Made by a program: the position numbers and the translations under genes. A stretch of DNA of 64,000 nt. Origin: Staphylococcus cohnii subsp. cohnii. Its GTDB lineage: Bacteria; Bacillota; Bacilli; Staphylococcales; Staphylococcaceae. The notes under the pieces were generated by a model, which was not told the DNA's origin, searched no databases, and saw only the letters and a program-made list of their open reading frames with translations. The DNA lies in contig NZ_PPQC01000046.1 of the NCBI RefSeq assembly GCF_002902365.1, positions 78,905 through 142,904 of the forward strand. Direction: 5' to 3'. This document shows, piece after piece, positions 1 to 9,479 of the stretch; positions within the stretch are counted from its first letter, which is position 1, and each line of letters opens with the position of its first letter.

Positions 1-472
1 ATAATGCTGCACTCGTCATCATATTACCTAGTGCAATATATGTTTGTTTTTTAGCCCACTCCAACAATGTCTGCGCACTATCATTAATATGGAAAATTGT
101 TTGGAAATTATCAAATTTTTCTTCTGTAGCAGGTATACTGTCTTCGCTATATTGTTTAATGTCTCGAATCATATGTTGTACAAATGGTGATTTAGAAGTT
201 ACGTTTTTTCGCGCTAATAAAATTACAAAGTGGCTTGCTGTCTCTAACTGCCCTTTTGCACCCCAACTTATTTCTTTTAACTTATTTCTAATTTCAGAAT
301 TTTGTACTACGATAAATTTCCACGGTTCTAATCCTAGAGAACTTGGAGACAATCTACCCGCTTCTAAGATTGTGTTAAATTCACTTTCACTTATCTTTTT
401 ATCTGAATCAAACCTTTTTGTTGCATGTCTAAAATTAAACGCATTTATAATTGTCTGTTGCATATCATTCAT
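1..472 (-). CDS. Nitroreductase family FMN-dependent NAD(P)H oxidoreductase (3' part cut off)
   Basis: The minus strand reads open from ATG at 472 to the window edge, about 157 codons, so the C-terminus is missing. The start follows an AAGGAAGG ribosome site. The N-terminus has the nitroreductase pattern: an [10 protein letters not shown] segment (flavin phosphate-binding Arg), then [17 protein letters not shown] and [12 protein letters not shown]. Members are soluble homodimeric flavoproteins that reduce nitro compounds or quinones with NAD(P)H. The natural substrate cannot be told from sequence. In S. aureus a similar nitroreductase lies close to srtA, which fits srtA a few kb away here (recalled synteny). 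The plus-strand frame over 159-515 is a shadow of this gene. Confidence 0.85.
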   Translation of the reverse strand, partial: MNDMQQTIINAFNFRHATKRFDSDKKISESEFNTILEAGRLSPSSLGLEPWKFIVVQNSEIRNKLKEISWGAKGQLETASHFVILLARKNVTSKSPFVQHMIRDIKQYSEDSIPATEEKFDNFQTIFHINDSAQTLLEWAKKQTYIALGNMMTSAAL

Positions 473-590
473 TTCTTGTTTGCCTTCCTTTCCATTTGTA
501 GCTTATATTTTTTAGTATAAAATAGGTTGTTAGACGGATGAAAGTAATATGTTTAAGCGTAATACTGCCAAAATTTTAAATATTAATTTT

Positions 591-1388
591 TCATTTTAGT
601 ACTTTATCTTCAATAATTGATAAAACACCTTGTTTATCATTTGACGGTGCTACATACTTTGCAATTTCGAATAAGGTTTCATCTTCACAATTTTCCATTA
701 CATAACTATGTGTTGCTAATTGCAGCATATCTAAATCATTATTTGCATCTCCAAAAGCCATGAGTTCATCTTCCGTTAGTCCCCATTTTTTTAATAATCT
801 TGCTAACGCATTGCCTTTGGTCATACCAGGTAGAATGATATCGATACTATCTCGACCACTCGATACAAGTGATAAATCTTGTGAAAAGCGATTTGACAAA
901 TCTTCATCCAGTGTTGGATGTGTTGTTCTATCTATATTTAAGGCTATTTTTACATATGCATCTTCTGGTAAATTTTGCAAAGATGCTATTTCTTTTAATT
1001 GTCGATAATAAAAATGTGCATCTTTTTTAAATGATTGTGCATTATTCTTTAATATGTAAGCACTTTTTACGCCACAAACAATTATTTCATTGATACCACG
1101 CGTGATGTTTAAGTAATTAACAATATTATGGAAAACATCTTTTTCAAATGCTTGATAATCATACAACGTATTGTCTTCATAAATAACCGCACCGTTTTCC
1201 GCAACAAAAAACATAGCTTTATCTCCAAAAATAGATTTTAATTTTGCATATTGATTACCACTTGCTGCTATAAATTTAATATTTTCATTTTTTAATTGTT
1301 GAAAGATACGATTAAACCTTTCTTGATCATATTGTTTTTTTGAATTCAAAAATGTACCATCCATATCTACTGCGATTGCTTTTATCAT
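591..1388 (-). CDS. Cof-type HAD-superfamily sugar-phosphatase
   Basis: About 265 aa, the usual size for Cof/YidA-type HAD IIB phosphatases. Motif I is AVDMDGTFLNS with the two catalytic Asp near the N-terminus. An SGNQY-like motif II follows, and GDANNDLDML near residue 215 is the Mg-binding motif IV. Such enzymes are cytosolic and dephosphorylate small phosphorylated metabolites, with broad specificity. Two in-frame ATGs exist, at 1397 and 1388. The GAGGGG ribosome site abuts the first and lies 9 nt before the second, so I choose 1388. It is downstream of nanT on the same strand, with a hairpin between them, so it is probably a separate unit. Confidence 0.88.
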   Translation of the reverse strand: MIKAIAVDMDGTFLNSKKQYDQERFNRIFQQLKNENIKFIAASGNQYAKLKSIFGDKAMFFVAENGAVIYEDNTLYDYQAFEKDVFHNIVNYLNITRGINEIIVCGVKSAYILKNNAQSFKKDAHFYYRQLKEIASLQNLPEDAYVKIALNIDRTTHPTLDEDLSNRFSQDLSLVSSGRDSIDIILPGMTKGNALARLLKKWGLTEDELMAFGDANNDLDMLQLATHSYVMENCEDETLFEIAKYVAPSNDKQGVLSIIEDKVLK

Positions 1389-1507
1389 ACTTTTCATCCC
1401 CTCGAATACTCTGCTTATATCTGTAATTCATTATATCCATAATTTTCGAGGAATTAAAATGAATCACATATTTTATGTTGTAAATAACATGGTTTTCAAG
1501 GATTAAA

Positions 1508-1562
1508 AAAAGAGGCAGAATAGAAAGCATATACACAATATGCTTCATTCTACCTGCCTTTA
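1508..1562. terminator. Imperfect hairpin between nanT and the Cof phosphatase
   Basis: AGGCAG-AATAGAAAGCATAT and ATATGCTTCATTCTACCTGCCT pair imperfectly, with A-rich and T-rich flanks on either side. This could end nan transcription coming from the right. It is inferred from base pairing only. Confidence 0.5.
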
Positions 1563-1662
1563 ATAGCTTATTCATTTTCTCAAAAATATTTTGAGATAAA
1601 CAGAAGTAAATCGTTTTATAACTATTCAACGCATCATTTATTATACCTAACTACATAAAGCT

Positions 1663-3208
1663 TTAGACTTCTTGATCGTCTTCTTTCATACGGACTATAG
1701 AGACATAATTAGATTTTTCTTTAATATCATAGATGGTTAAACCAGTAATGTCTTTTTGTTTGCCTGGCACAATAATACTTATGATATAAGAGAAAACAAA
1801 GGCTACTATAAACGAAATAATTGATACATAAAATGGTGAATTGCCGCCACCCATACCATTAAAGATATAAGCAAAAATAATTCCAAAAATTAATCCCATC
1901 AGCACACCGAATGTATTCGTACGCCGTGTGAATATACCAACCGCAAACACACCAGCCAATGGCACACTCACTAATCCAGTAATTAACAAGAAAAGATCCC
2001 AAAGATCATTAGAATCTGCTGCAATTAGATATATAGACATGCCGAATCCAAATAAACCTGAAAGAATAATCATCCATCTCGCAAATCCTACTTCGCTTTT
2101 TTCATTTTTCTTGCCGAAGAATCTGTGGTTAATATCAACAGAAATACAAGCTGAAATTGAATTTAAAATTGAAGAAATGGTTGATTGTGCCGCTGCAAAT
2201 ATGGCCGCTATCAATAATCCAGCAACAAATGGTGGCATTTCAGTAAGTATAAAGTATGGTACTACAGATGAAGTATTAAAATCTTTAGGCAATGCACTTT
2301 CATGACTATAAAATGAGTACACCATTGTTCCCATACCATAGAATAAGGGCGCTGATATTAAAGCTAATAACCCATTGGTCCATAAAGACTTTTTAGTTTC
2401 TGATATAGAATCTGATGCTTGATAACGTTGTACCACATCTTGACTTGCTGTGTATTGATGCAAGTTATTAAAAATGTTTCCTAAAAATATGATGGGAATT
2501 GCTGCTGCGGCAGTATTAAATTTCCAGTTATCAGCACTAATGATTTTATTATGTTCCAGTGCATCACTGACAACGGTGCTCATTCCCCCTTGAATGTGGA
2601 CGACACCTAAAATAATAATTGCTGCTGCCCCACCTAATAGAATGACACCTTGAATGAAATCACTCCATACTACACCTTCGAAACCTCCAAGAAATGTATA
2701 AAGAATACATAATATACCAACCAAACTTGCCACAACATACGGGTTCATATCTGACACAGATGTAATCGCTAACGTAGGTAAATAAATGACAATAGCTACT
2801 CTTCCAATATGGAATAATACAAATAGTAATGAACCAATAACACGAATACTAGGTCCAAAACGTGCCTCTAAATATTCATACGCAGACGTCACTTTTAATT
2901 TTTTAAAAAATGGTACATAAAAAGTAAATAAGTAAAGGAATAATTGCTACAATCGCAATATTACCTGCAATATATGACCAGTCTGTTAAAAATGCTTTTT
3001 CTGGCGTAGACATAAAAGTAATCGCACTCAAAGTTGTTGCATAGATAGAGAAACCTACTGCCCATGAAGGTAAACGACCACTAGCCGTAAAGAAACTATC
3101 TGTACTTTGGCTTGCGCGTTTGGTAAAATATGCTCCGACTAAAAGCATAACTAAAAGGTAAATAACTACTGCTACCCAGTTCCATGTACCAAAACCAACT
3201 TGTTCCAT
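1663..3208 (-). pseudogene. nanT: Sodium:solute symporter for sialic acid (NanT), frameshifted
   Basis: An SSS-family sialic acid permease of about 510 aa, split into two frames. The first part (3208-2903, 101 aa) starts MEQVGFGTWNW after an AAGGGG site and holds the first membrane segments. It runs off into LCTIF and a stop. The second part (from about 2918 to 1663) resumes with VPFFKKLKVTSAYEYLEARFG, which includes the SSS signature around YEYLEARFG. Deleting one T from the coding-strand T5 run (plus-strand A5 at 2919-2923) restores one frame: LLIYFYVPFFKK. The protein would have about 13 helices and import sialic acid with sodium. It lies 25 nt after nanA in the same operon. Either this is a real inactivating or phase-variable indel, or a homopolymer sequencing error; the rest is intact. 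Confidence 0.85.
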
Positions 3209-3233
3209 TTAATTCATCCCCTTATACGGTAAC

Positions 3234-4115
3234 CTACAAATCGTATTTGTTAATTAATGTTTCTAATTTAGCTCTGTTATTTTCATTGAATGGTTTAAAT
3301 GGGCGTTTCGGTAAACCTCCGTCAATACCACGTGTCGCTAAAATTTCTTTTAATGTAGAATAAATGCCCATAGACAACACATTTTCAATTATGTTGTTAG
3401 TATCATGCTGAATTTGATATGCTTCATCAATTTGACCGCTTTTAGCTTTTTCAAAAATTTGTCTTGCGCGTCTACCATTCACGTTATAAGTAGATCCAAT
3501 TGCACCATCCACACCAGAAATAGCTGCTTGCACTAACATTTCATCAAAACCTGAAAGTATTAATTTATCTGGATACGCTTTTCGAATACGTTCTAATAGG
3601 AAAAAGTTAGGAGTTGTATATTTTACGCCAACCACTTTTTTATGGTTAAATAATTCACCAAATTGTTCTATAGAAATGTTAACGCCAGTTAAGTCTGGAA
3701 TTGCATAAATAATTAAATTATTTTGTGTCGCTTCAATTAATTCAAAATAGTAATCTTTGATTTCTTCAAATGAAAATGGATAATAGAACGGTGTAACTGC
3801 TGAAATCGCATCATATCCTAATTCAGTTGCATATTTACCTAACTCTATTGCTTCGTTTAAATCTAACGACCCAACTTGAGCAATCAATTTTACATTTTCA
3901 TTAACCGCCTCTTTCGCAACTTTAAAAACTTGTTTCTTTTGTTCTTTATTTAATAAGAAGTTTTCACCTGAACTGCCGTTAACATAAAGTCCATCTAAGC
4001 CTTCAGTTTCAATGGCATTTTGAGCAATTTGCGCCAATCCTTTCTCTTTAACCTGACCATCTTCATCAAATGGTACTAATAATGCTGCATATAAACCTTT
4101 TAAATTCTCTTCCAT
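3234..4115 (-). CDS. nanA: N-acetylneuraminate lyase
   Basis: 293 aa from the ATG at 4115, which has GGAGGG 7 nt upstream; an earlier in-frame ATG at 4130 overlaps the ribosome site. This is a DapA/NanA TIM-barrel aldolase. GSSGENFLL near residue 45 is the carboxylate-binding loop, YAIPDLTGV includes the conserved Tyr region, and [10 protein letters not shown] carries the Schiff-base Lys. It splits sialic acid into pyruvate and N-acetylmannosamine in the cytosol. It is the first gene of a leftward nanA-nanT unit, divergent from nanK. A cre site and NanR-like repeats lie in the shared 225-nt promoter region. Confidence 0.97.
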   Translation of the reverse strand: MEENLKGLYAALLVPFDEDGQVKEKGLAQIAQNAIETEGLDGLYVNGSSGENFLLNKEQKKQVFKVAKEAVNENVKLIAQVGSLDLNEAIELGKYATELGYDAISAVTPFYYPFSFEEIKDYYFELIEATQNNLIIYAIPDLTGVNISIEQFGELFNHKKVVGVKYTTPNFFLLERIRKAYPDKLILSGFDEMLVQAAISGVDGAIGSTYNVNGRRARQIFEKAKSGQIDEAYQIQHDTNNIIENVLSMGIYSTLKEILATRGIDGGLPKRPFKPFNENNRAKLETLINKYDL

Positions 4116-4219
4116 CGTATAACCCTCCATCTATATATTTAAGTTATTATTCAAAATCATTTATATAACTGTATAATGCTTTAAAAAATATCTTTTATTT
4201 ATTCTATTTACAGTTCAAA

Positions 4220-4234
4220 TTGTAAACGCTATCA
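4220..4234 (+). promoter_or_regulatory. CcpA cre site in the nanA/nanK intergenic region
   Basis: TTGTAAACGCTATCA matches every fixed position of the catabolite-responsive element consensus WTGNAANCGNWNNCW. It lies between the divergent nanA and nanK starts, so glucose repression of sialic acid use is expected. Confidence 0.75.
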
Positions 4235-4251
4235 TAGAGTGTGGCAATAGA

Positions 4252-4301
4252 ATTTTGAAAAAATACATCATTTTGAAACAATATAAGCGAAAATTTTTTT
4301 C
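4252..4301. promoter_or_regulatory. Putative NanR operator region
   Basis: Two direct copies of ATTTTGAAA (4252-4260 and 4270-4278) are spaced 18 bp apart. An inverted repeat GAAAA-TTT-TTTTC follows at 4289-4301. A related inverted repeat, ATGAAAA-TGT-TTTTCAT, occurs in the nanR/nanE spacer at 6409-6425. RpiR-type NanR of S. aureus is known to bind both intergenic regions. The exact motif proposed here is my inference. Confidence 0.45.
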
Positions 4302-4340
4302 AATATCGATTTTCTTTTAAAAATTAAGGAGGATTTGTAT

Positions 4341-5213
4341 ATGCATCCATATAAGATTGCTATTGATATTGGAGGTACAGAAATTAAAGCAGCTGTAGTT
4401 GATCAATCATTAAATTTTATAGAATATATCAAAACACCTACCCCTAACAACATAGATACATTTATTAAGGATAAAATTTATAACATTGTAATGACGTTTC
4501 AAAAATCTTATCAAATATCCCCACTTTATGTCGGCATTTCTAGCGCAGGCGTTATAGACGAACGCCGTGGCATAGTTGAATACGCTGGTCCAACCATACC
4601 CAATTACGTAAATACTGACTTCAAGTGTTTGCTTAAACCAATAAATGCTCAGATGAACGTATTTAACGATGTCAATGCAGCTTTGTTAGGGGAATTGGTT
4701 TTCCATGATTACAGCGCACAAAATATTTTTTGCTTAACACTAGGTACAGGAATTGGGGGCGCTTTTTATAATAAATATTCCCAACTATACAACGGGGAAC
4801 GAAATCGTGCTAATGAAATTGGTTATTTACTTTTTGATAGACAAACAAACAAAACATTTGAACAACGTGCCTCAACAACTGCCTTAAAAACACTCATGTT
4901 AGAAAAAGGATTTATTTATCAAGACAATGTACCAAAATTATTTGAACTCGCAGATCAACAAGATAATCTTGCATTATCTATACTCAATCAATGGAGTGAT
5001 TCAATCGCAGAAGGTATCGCTCAAATACAGATTATTTATGATCCCGGTTTAATTCTGATCGGTGGCGGTGTTTCTTCACAAGGACAAAATTTATTAAAAT
5101 ACATCGTACCTAAAGTCGAACATTACTTACCTGAGCAATACGGTCATGCTCATATACAAACATCGCGTACACAGAATCATGCTGCACTTTATGGCGCAGT
5201 CTCTAAATTTTAA
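4341..5213 (+). CDS. nanK: ROK-family N-acetylmannosamine kinase
   Basis: 290 aa from ATG 4341, with AGGAGG 8 nt upstream; a TTG two codons earlier is not needed. The N-terminal phosphate loop is AIDIGGTEIKAAVV. FNDVNAALLGE supplies the catalytic Asp, GTGIGGAFYN is the second phosphate motif, and GGGVSSQG lies in the C-terminal lobe. It phosphorylates ManNAc to ManNAc-6-P in the cytosol, the step between NanA and NanE. The ROK zinc-site region (GEIGH with a Cys cluster) is not typical here: it reads NEIGYLLFDRQT without cysteines. It is divergent from nanA and followed by a very strong terminator. Confidence 0.92.
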   Translation: MHPYKIAIDIGGTEIKAAVVDQSLNFIEYIKTPTPNNIDTFIKDKIYNIVMTFQKSYQISPLYVGISSAGVIDERRGIVEYAGPTIPNYVNTDFKCLLKPINAQMNVFNDVNAALLGELVFHDYSAQNIFCLTLGTGIGGAFYNKYSQLYNGERNRANEIGYLLFDRQTNKTFEQRASTTALKTLMLEKGFIYQDNVPKLFELADQQDNLALSILNQWSDSIAEGIAQIQIIYDPGLILIGGGVSSQGQNLLKYIVPKVEHYLPEQYGHAHIQTSRTQNHAALYGAVSKF

Positions 5214-5453
5214 AACAGCTATTGACGACGTTATGCTGTTATAGCCATGAAAATTACGTCCTTTATGTACCAAAATCATCAAAAATCCTACTATCAAAGA
5301 AATATTGATATTAAGCCAATTTTTCGTTTATGCAGGTATTTACTGTTGCACACGAAGAAAGCGGTCATAAATAAACACAATTAAGCGAGCACAGCACTTA
5401 CTTGTTTCTTCATACTTTGAAATATATCCACCATATTAATGTCCATGGACTAC

Positions 5454-5503
5454 AAAAGCGCCAAATTCTATATAATCTCAATAGAATTTGGCGCTTTTGT
5501 TTT
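5454..5503. terminator. Strong hairpin terminator after nanK
   Basis: The arms AAAAGCGCCAAATTCTAT and ATAGAATTTGGCGCTTTT pair perfectly across an 8-nt loop, with a T-rich 3' side. The hairpin separates convergent nanK and nanR and may work both ways. The remaining bases of the 5214-5571 gap show nothing I can name. Confidence 0.88.
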
Positions 5504-5571
5504 AATCAAGGATACTTATATGCCTAACGAACCTCGTAACATTTATTTACGTGTTTACGTTCACAATGACT

Positions 5572-6369
5572 CTATTCATTTAACACTACTTTTTTCGTAT
5601 GTTGATATACATTATGCATATATGTATCATCTAATAATAAGTAACTGACAATATCTATTAAAAACAATGTTGCTATTTGAGTATTAATAAATTGTGTGTC
5701 TTTATTTCTAGATTGATCAGTTGTTATGAGCACTAAATCTGCACACTCAGTAATTGGACTTCCTTCATAATTCGTTATAACTACGACATAAGCCCCACGT
5801 TCATGTGCTACTTTGGCTGCAGCTATAAGCTCTGTAGTTTCACCACTATTTGAAATCGCTACAAATGTATCTGATGCTGATAACAAAGAAGCAAATATTT
5901 TCATTTGATGAGCATCTGTAGACACATTCCCTTTCAAACCCATTCTCATCATACGATAGTAAAATTCTGTAGCTGATAATCCAGAACTACCAAGACCTGC
6001 ATAAATGATTTGTCTACTTCGAATAATTTGGTTAACAAAGCTTTGAATTTTTTCATCAGAAATAAATTCTCCTGTTTGCTGAATAATATTTTGATGATAT
6101 TTATGAATACGTTGAATTAAAGGACTATTTTCTATTACTCTTTCCGACATTTCTTGCTGTAAATTAAACTTCAAATCCTGAAAGTTCTCATAATCTAATT
6201 TATTACTAAATCTTGTAATCGTTGCAGGCGAAGTACCAATCGCATATGCTAATGAATTAATTGTTGAAAATGTGTCGTCAAAGTCATTGTTTTGAATATA
6301 CGCTACGATTTGTTTATCTGTTTTAGTAAATAAATGATGATAACGTTGCACGCGATTTTCAAATTTCAT
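5572..6369 (-). CDS. nanR: RpiR-family transcriptional regulator NanR
   Basis: 265 aa. The N-terminal HTH_6 region (about residues 1-75) includes FSTINSLAYAIGTSPATITRFS as the helix-turn-helix. A SIS sugar-phosphate-binding domain covers about residues 105-235 (YAGLGSSGLSATEF, AISNSGETTEL). Location between nanK and nanE gives the role: sensing an intermediate of sialic acid breakdown, ManNAc-6-P in the S. aureus system, and relieving repression of the nan promoters. It diverges from nanE. The inverted repeat at 6409-6425 in the shared spacer could serve autoregulation. Confidence 0.9.
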   Translation of the reverse strand: MKFENRVQRYHHLFTKTDKQIVAYIQNNDFDDTFSTINSLAYAIGTSPATITRFSNKLDYENFQDLKFNLQQEMSERVIENSPLIQRIHKYHQNIIQQTGEFISDEKIQSFVNQIIRSRQIIYAGLGSSGLSATEFYYRMMRMGLKGNVSTDAHQMKIFASLLSASDTFVAISNSGETTELIAAAKVAHERGAYVVVITNYEGSPITECADLVLITTDQSRNKDTQFINTQIATLFLIDIVSYLLLDDTYMHNVYQHTKKVVLNE

Positions 6370-6408
6370 ATTATCTATCCTCCCATCCCAATCATAGCTA
6401 TAGTATAA

Positions 6409-6425
6409 ATGAAAATGTTTTTCAT
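6409..6425. promoter_or_regulatory. Inverted repeat in nanR/nanE spacer, candidate NanR box
   Basis: ATGAAAA-TGT-TTTTCAT is a perfect 7-bp inverted repeat with a 3-bp spacer, 40 nt upstream of nanR. Its core GAAAA-N3-TTTTC recurs in the nanA/nanK spacer at 4289-4301. Assignment to NanR is inference. Confidence 0.5.
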
Positions 6426-6534
6426 AACAATGAAATATATTGATTATTATTTTCTTGGTGTTATATTAAAAATATGAATCTATTAGATAGTAAAGTATTT
6501 TATTAAATCTACTAAAGTTACGGAGTGTATTATT

Positions 6535-7203
6535 ATGTTACCACAAGGATTAATTGTCTCATGTCAAGCCTTGGAAAATGAGCCGTTACATTCATCTTTT
6601 ATCATGTCAAAAATGGCTTTAGCTGCATATGAAGGTGGTGCTGTTGGCATTAGAGCAAACTCTAAAGAAAACATTATAGCGATAAAACAAGAGGTGAATT
6701 TACCTATCATCGGTATTGTCAAAAGAGACTATGCAAATTCTGATGTTTTTATCACCGCAACACGTAAAGAAGTCGATGAATTACTAGAAAGCAAATGTGA
6801 AGTTATTGCCTTGGATGCTACAAAGCAGGAGCGTCCTGAAGAATCATTACAAGAACTTGTTTCTTATATACGTCAGCAAGCACCAAATATAGAAATTATG
6901 GCTGATATCTCTACACTTGAAGAAGCACAATATGCTGATAAATTAGGTTTTGATTACATAGGAACGACCCTTCGAGGCTATACTGCTTATACTAAAGGAC
7001 ATATTTTGTATGAAGATAACTTCAAATTTTTAAAAGATGTGATTTCACATGTTCATGCAAAAGTTATAGCTGAAGGAAATGTCATCACACCTGAAATGTT
7101 TAAACAAGTTACAGCCTTAAATGTTCATTGTACAGTCGTCGGAGGTGCGATTACACGCCCTAAAGAAATCACCAAAAGATTTATTCAAGCAATTGAAAAT
7201 TAA
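6535..7203 (+). CDS. nanE: N-acetylmannosamine-6-phosphate 2-epimerase
   Basis: 222 aa, the normal family length; ATG 6535 follows GGAG. A TIM barrel of the NanE family, with [11 protein letters not shown] (Lys and Arg near residue 65) and a C-terminal phosphate-binding loop [14 protein letters not shown]. It converts ManNAc-6-P to GlcNAc-6-P in the cytosol, which then enters NagA/NagB metabolism encoded elsewhere. It is divergent from nanR and ends at a strong hairpin just downstream. It completes a full catabolic set with nanA and nanK. Confidence 0.95.
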   Translation: MLPQGLIVSCQALENEPLHSSFIMSKMALAAYEGGAVGIRANSKENIIAIKQEVNLPIIGIVKRDYANSDVFITATRKEVDELLESKCEVIALDATKQERPEESLQELVSYIRQQAPNIEIMADISTLEEAQYADKLGFDYIGTTLRGYTAYTKGHILYEDNFKFLKDVISHVHAKVIAEGNVITPEMFKQVTALNVHCTVVGGAITRPKEITKRFIQAIEN

Positions 7204-7207
7204 CATT

Positions 7208-7264
7208 TAAAAAAGCCCGTATTCAAACCCATGTTTTTACTTGGTAATGAATACGGACTTTTTA
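7208..7264. terminator. Terminator between nanE and srtA
   Basis: AAAAAAGCCCGTATTCA pairs with TGAATACGGACTTTTT around a loop of about 20 nt. The A and T tracts on both sides suit convergent nanE and srtA. Confidence 0.85.
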
Positions 7265-7290
7265 TATGATTTTTTATTTAACGGTGCATG

Positions 7291-7890
7291 TTATAGTGCT
7301 TCGGCAATAAATATTTTTCTATCTTCCCACTCACCTGTTTGTTCATTGTAATTATCACATGTAATTAATGTTAGTTGCTTCTTATTCGATGCTTGTTCGT
7401 CCAACACTTCAACTTCATCTGGTTTCACATCATAAATTTTAGTAATCTGATACGTTCTTCGCTCATCTCCAACTTTAAAATAAACTTTGCTTCCCTTTTT
7501 CGTTTCAGGTAACCTAGAAAATTGATAATCCGAATGACCCGTTAATGTATGACCTGCAATTGCGATATTTTGATCCTCTAATGATTCGTTTGATTCCACA
7601 AAACTTACGCCTCTATCTAATTGTTTCGGCGTGGCCGGGCCAGGATAAACAGGTGTTTTAATATCTGCATCAGGAATTGATAAATAACCTGCCATCTTTG
7701 TCTTATCTTTAGGTATTTCTACTTTCTTTTTTTCAGAAGTTTTAGATTGTTGGTCATAATGTTCTATTTTATTTTCATTGTCTTTTTGAGTAAAATAATT
7801 ATCAATCTTTGGTTTCATAAATAAATAAATTGCTATTATAATGAGTGCCACACCAATTAATGTGACAAGTCTACTTCCCCATTTTTTCAT
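7291..7890 (-). CDS. srtA: Sortase A, class A housekeeping transpeptidase
   Basis: 199 aa from ATG 7890, with AAAGGAG about 10 nt upstream; the ATG at 7899 touches the ribosome site. An N-terminal signal-anchor helix (VTLIGVALIIIAIYLF, about residues 9-25) places the enzyme outside the membrane. The sortase barrel carries the catalytic His in IAGHTLTGH, Cys in TLITCDNYN and Arg in EDRKIFIAEAL. Acidic residues around SNESLEDQN match the calcium site of S. aureus SrtA. It cleaves LPXTG proteins between Thr and Gly and links them to lipid II. The overall sequence is strongly like S. aureus SrtA, beginning MKKW in both. Confidence 0.97.
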   Translation of the reverse strand: MKKWGSRLVTLIGVALIIIAIYLFMKPKIDNYFTQKDNENKIEHYDQQSKTSEKKKVEIPKDKTKMAGYLSIPDADIKTPVYPGPATPKQLDRGVSFVESNESLEDQNIAIAGHTLTGHSDYQFSRLPETKKGSKVYFKVGDERRTYQITKIYDVKPDEVEVLDEQASNKKQLTLITCDNYNEQTGEWEDRKIFIAEAL

Positions 7891-8051
7891 GTCACGCATG
7901 CTCCTTTGTCTAAATCAAACGATTCATTATAAGTATAGCACAACTCATTATCTAACAAAGCATATTTTTTTGCATCAATCCTTTTATAGTTTTAAAAATT
8001 AATAATGTGGTAGATACTAAAGTATTCAATATATATAAAGGATGTGTTTGT

Positions 8052-9221
8052 ATGTCAGTATTTTCTAATGATGAGCGTGTAAAGATATTGTCTGACATTG
8101 TTGAAATTCAATCTGTGAACGAAAAAGAACTTGATGTCGCACATTATTTACAAGATTTATTTAATAAATACGGAATTCAAACCAAAATCGAAAAACTGGA
8201 AGGCGAAAACACAAGAGCTAACTTAGTTGCAGAAATTGGTAACGGAAAACCTGTGGTTGGTATTTCAGGGCATATGGACGTTGTCACTACAGGTGATGAA
8301 AATTTATGGAATTATGACCCATTTAAGCTTACAGAGGATAATCAAGGAAGATTACACGGACGTGGCTCTGCAGATATGAAATCAGGACTAGCCGCTTTAG
8401 CAATTAGTTTAATAGAAATTAAAGAAGCAGGTACATTAAATCAAGGTACTATCAGATTTATGGCGACTGCAGGAGAAGAAGTAACGAGTGACGGCGCTGC
8501 ATTATTACATGAAAAAGGCTATATGGATGACGTCGAAGCCCTATTAATCGCAGAGCCTTCACAAGATGGCATTGTTTATACACATAAAGGTACCATGGAT
8601 ATTCAAGTGATATCCAAAGGTAAATCTTCACACAGCTCAATGCCTGAATTAGGTTATAATGCGATTAATCCATTGGTCGATTTTATTCATTATTTAAATA
8701 AAGCGTATAATAAAGTTGATATTAAAAGTGAGTTGCTCGGTACGCCAACAATGAATTCAACAATCATATCCGGTGGCGACCAAGTCAATTCTATACCAGC
8801 CTATGCTGAGTCACTGTTTAACATGCGTACCATACCAGATTATGATAATAATAAATTTGAGGCGTTATTTAACAGTATAAAAGATCAAGTTAACCAAGAA
8901 AGTAACGCTGATATAACTGTTAACCCTTATGTAAACCGCGATCCTGTATATACTAAGGGAGATAATACATTCTTAAAATTAGCTAAATCTTTAGGTGATT
9001 CCTATTTTGATAGAAATCTGGATGTGACTTCTTCTACTGCAACTACAGATGCATCATATTTAATGAAAGATAAAGATGAAAGTTTCTCATTTGTAATGTA
9101 TGGCCCAGGTGAGACTGGACAAGCACATCAAGTTGATGAATATGTTTATAAAGATGCTTATCTAACTTTTATAGATTTATATAGCCAGTTATTACCACAA
9201 TATTTAAATACGGCTAAATAA
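8052..9221 (+). CDS. M20-family metallopeptidase, ArgE/DapE type (copy 1)
   Basis: 390 aa from ATG 8052 with AAAGGA 9 nt before it; the longer frame from 8007 has no ribosome site. Di-zinc M20 motifs are GHMDVV (first His), GRGSADMKSG (bridging Asp), ATAGEEV (Glu general base and ligand), AEPS, and a C-terminal YGPGETGQAHQVDE (last His). The central dimerisation domain includes KGKSSHSSMPELGYNA. Annotation as succinyl-diaminopimelate desuccinylase is common for this group, but the real substrate could be an acyl amino acid or peptide. A close paralogue lies at 29824-30981. It is monocistronic and ends at a clear terminator. Confidence 0.85.
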   Translation: MSVFSNDERVKILSDIVEIQSVNEKELDVAHYLQDLFNKYGIQTKIEKLEGENTRANLVAEIGNGKPVVGISGHMDVVTTGDENLWNYDPFKLTEDNQGRLHGRGSADMKSGLAALAISLIEIKEAGTLNQGTIRFMATAGEEVTSDGAALLHEKGYMDDVEALLIAEPSQDGIVYTHKGTMDIQVISKGKSSHSSMPELGYNAINPLVDFIHYLNKAYNKVDIKSELLGTPTMNSTIISGGDQVNSIPAYAESLFNMRTIPDYDNNKFEALFNSIKDQVNQESNADITVNPYVNRDPVYTKGDNTFLKLAKSLGDSYFDRNLDVTSSTATTDASYLMKDKDESFSFVMYGPGETGQAHQVDEYVYKDAYLTFIDLYSQLLPQYLNTAK

Positions 9222-9293
9222 AATCACTAAGCACGTGATATAACACGCTTACAATCACTAAACAAAGCTTAATACAGAAACTGCGTACTCTAT

Positions 9294-9336
9294 AAATGGC
9301 TAATCCATACGAAGTGGATTAGCCATTTTGTATTTA
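9294..9336 (+). terminator. Terminator after DapE-like copy 1
   Basis: AAATGGCTAATCCATAC and GTGGATTAGCCATTTTG form a long stem with a tight loop, followed by a T-rich run. Confidence 0.88.
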
Positions 9337-9479
9337 ACATTTTCAATTTTACCATCATATATTTGACTAGAGTAAATTGTATAAACATTCAAAACTAACA
9401 TCCATTTTTTTCATTCAAATTACTATGATGATTTTTCACTTTTAATGACTGTAAATACTCTCTGGACAATCTTAAATGT

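Noticed and set aside
159..515. Plus-strand frame of 118 aa
   Set aside because: Lies opposite the nitroreductase gene, which has conserved motifs and a good ribosome site.
5439..5648. Plus-strand frame of 69 aa
   Set aside because: Spans the nanK terminator hairpin and the 3' end of nanR; no ribosome site.
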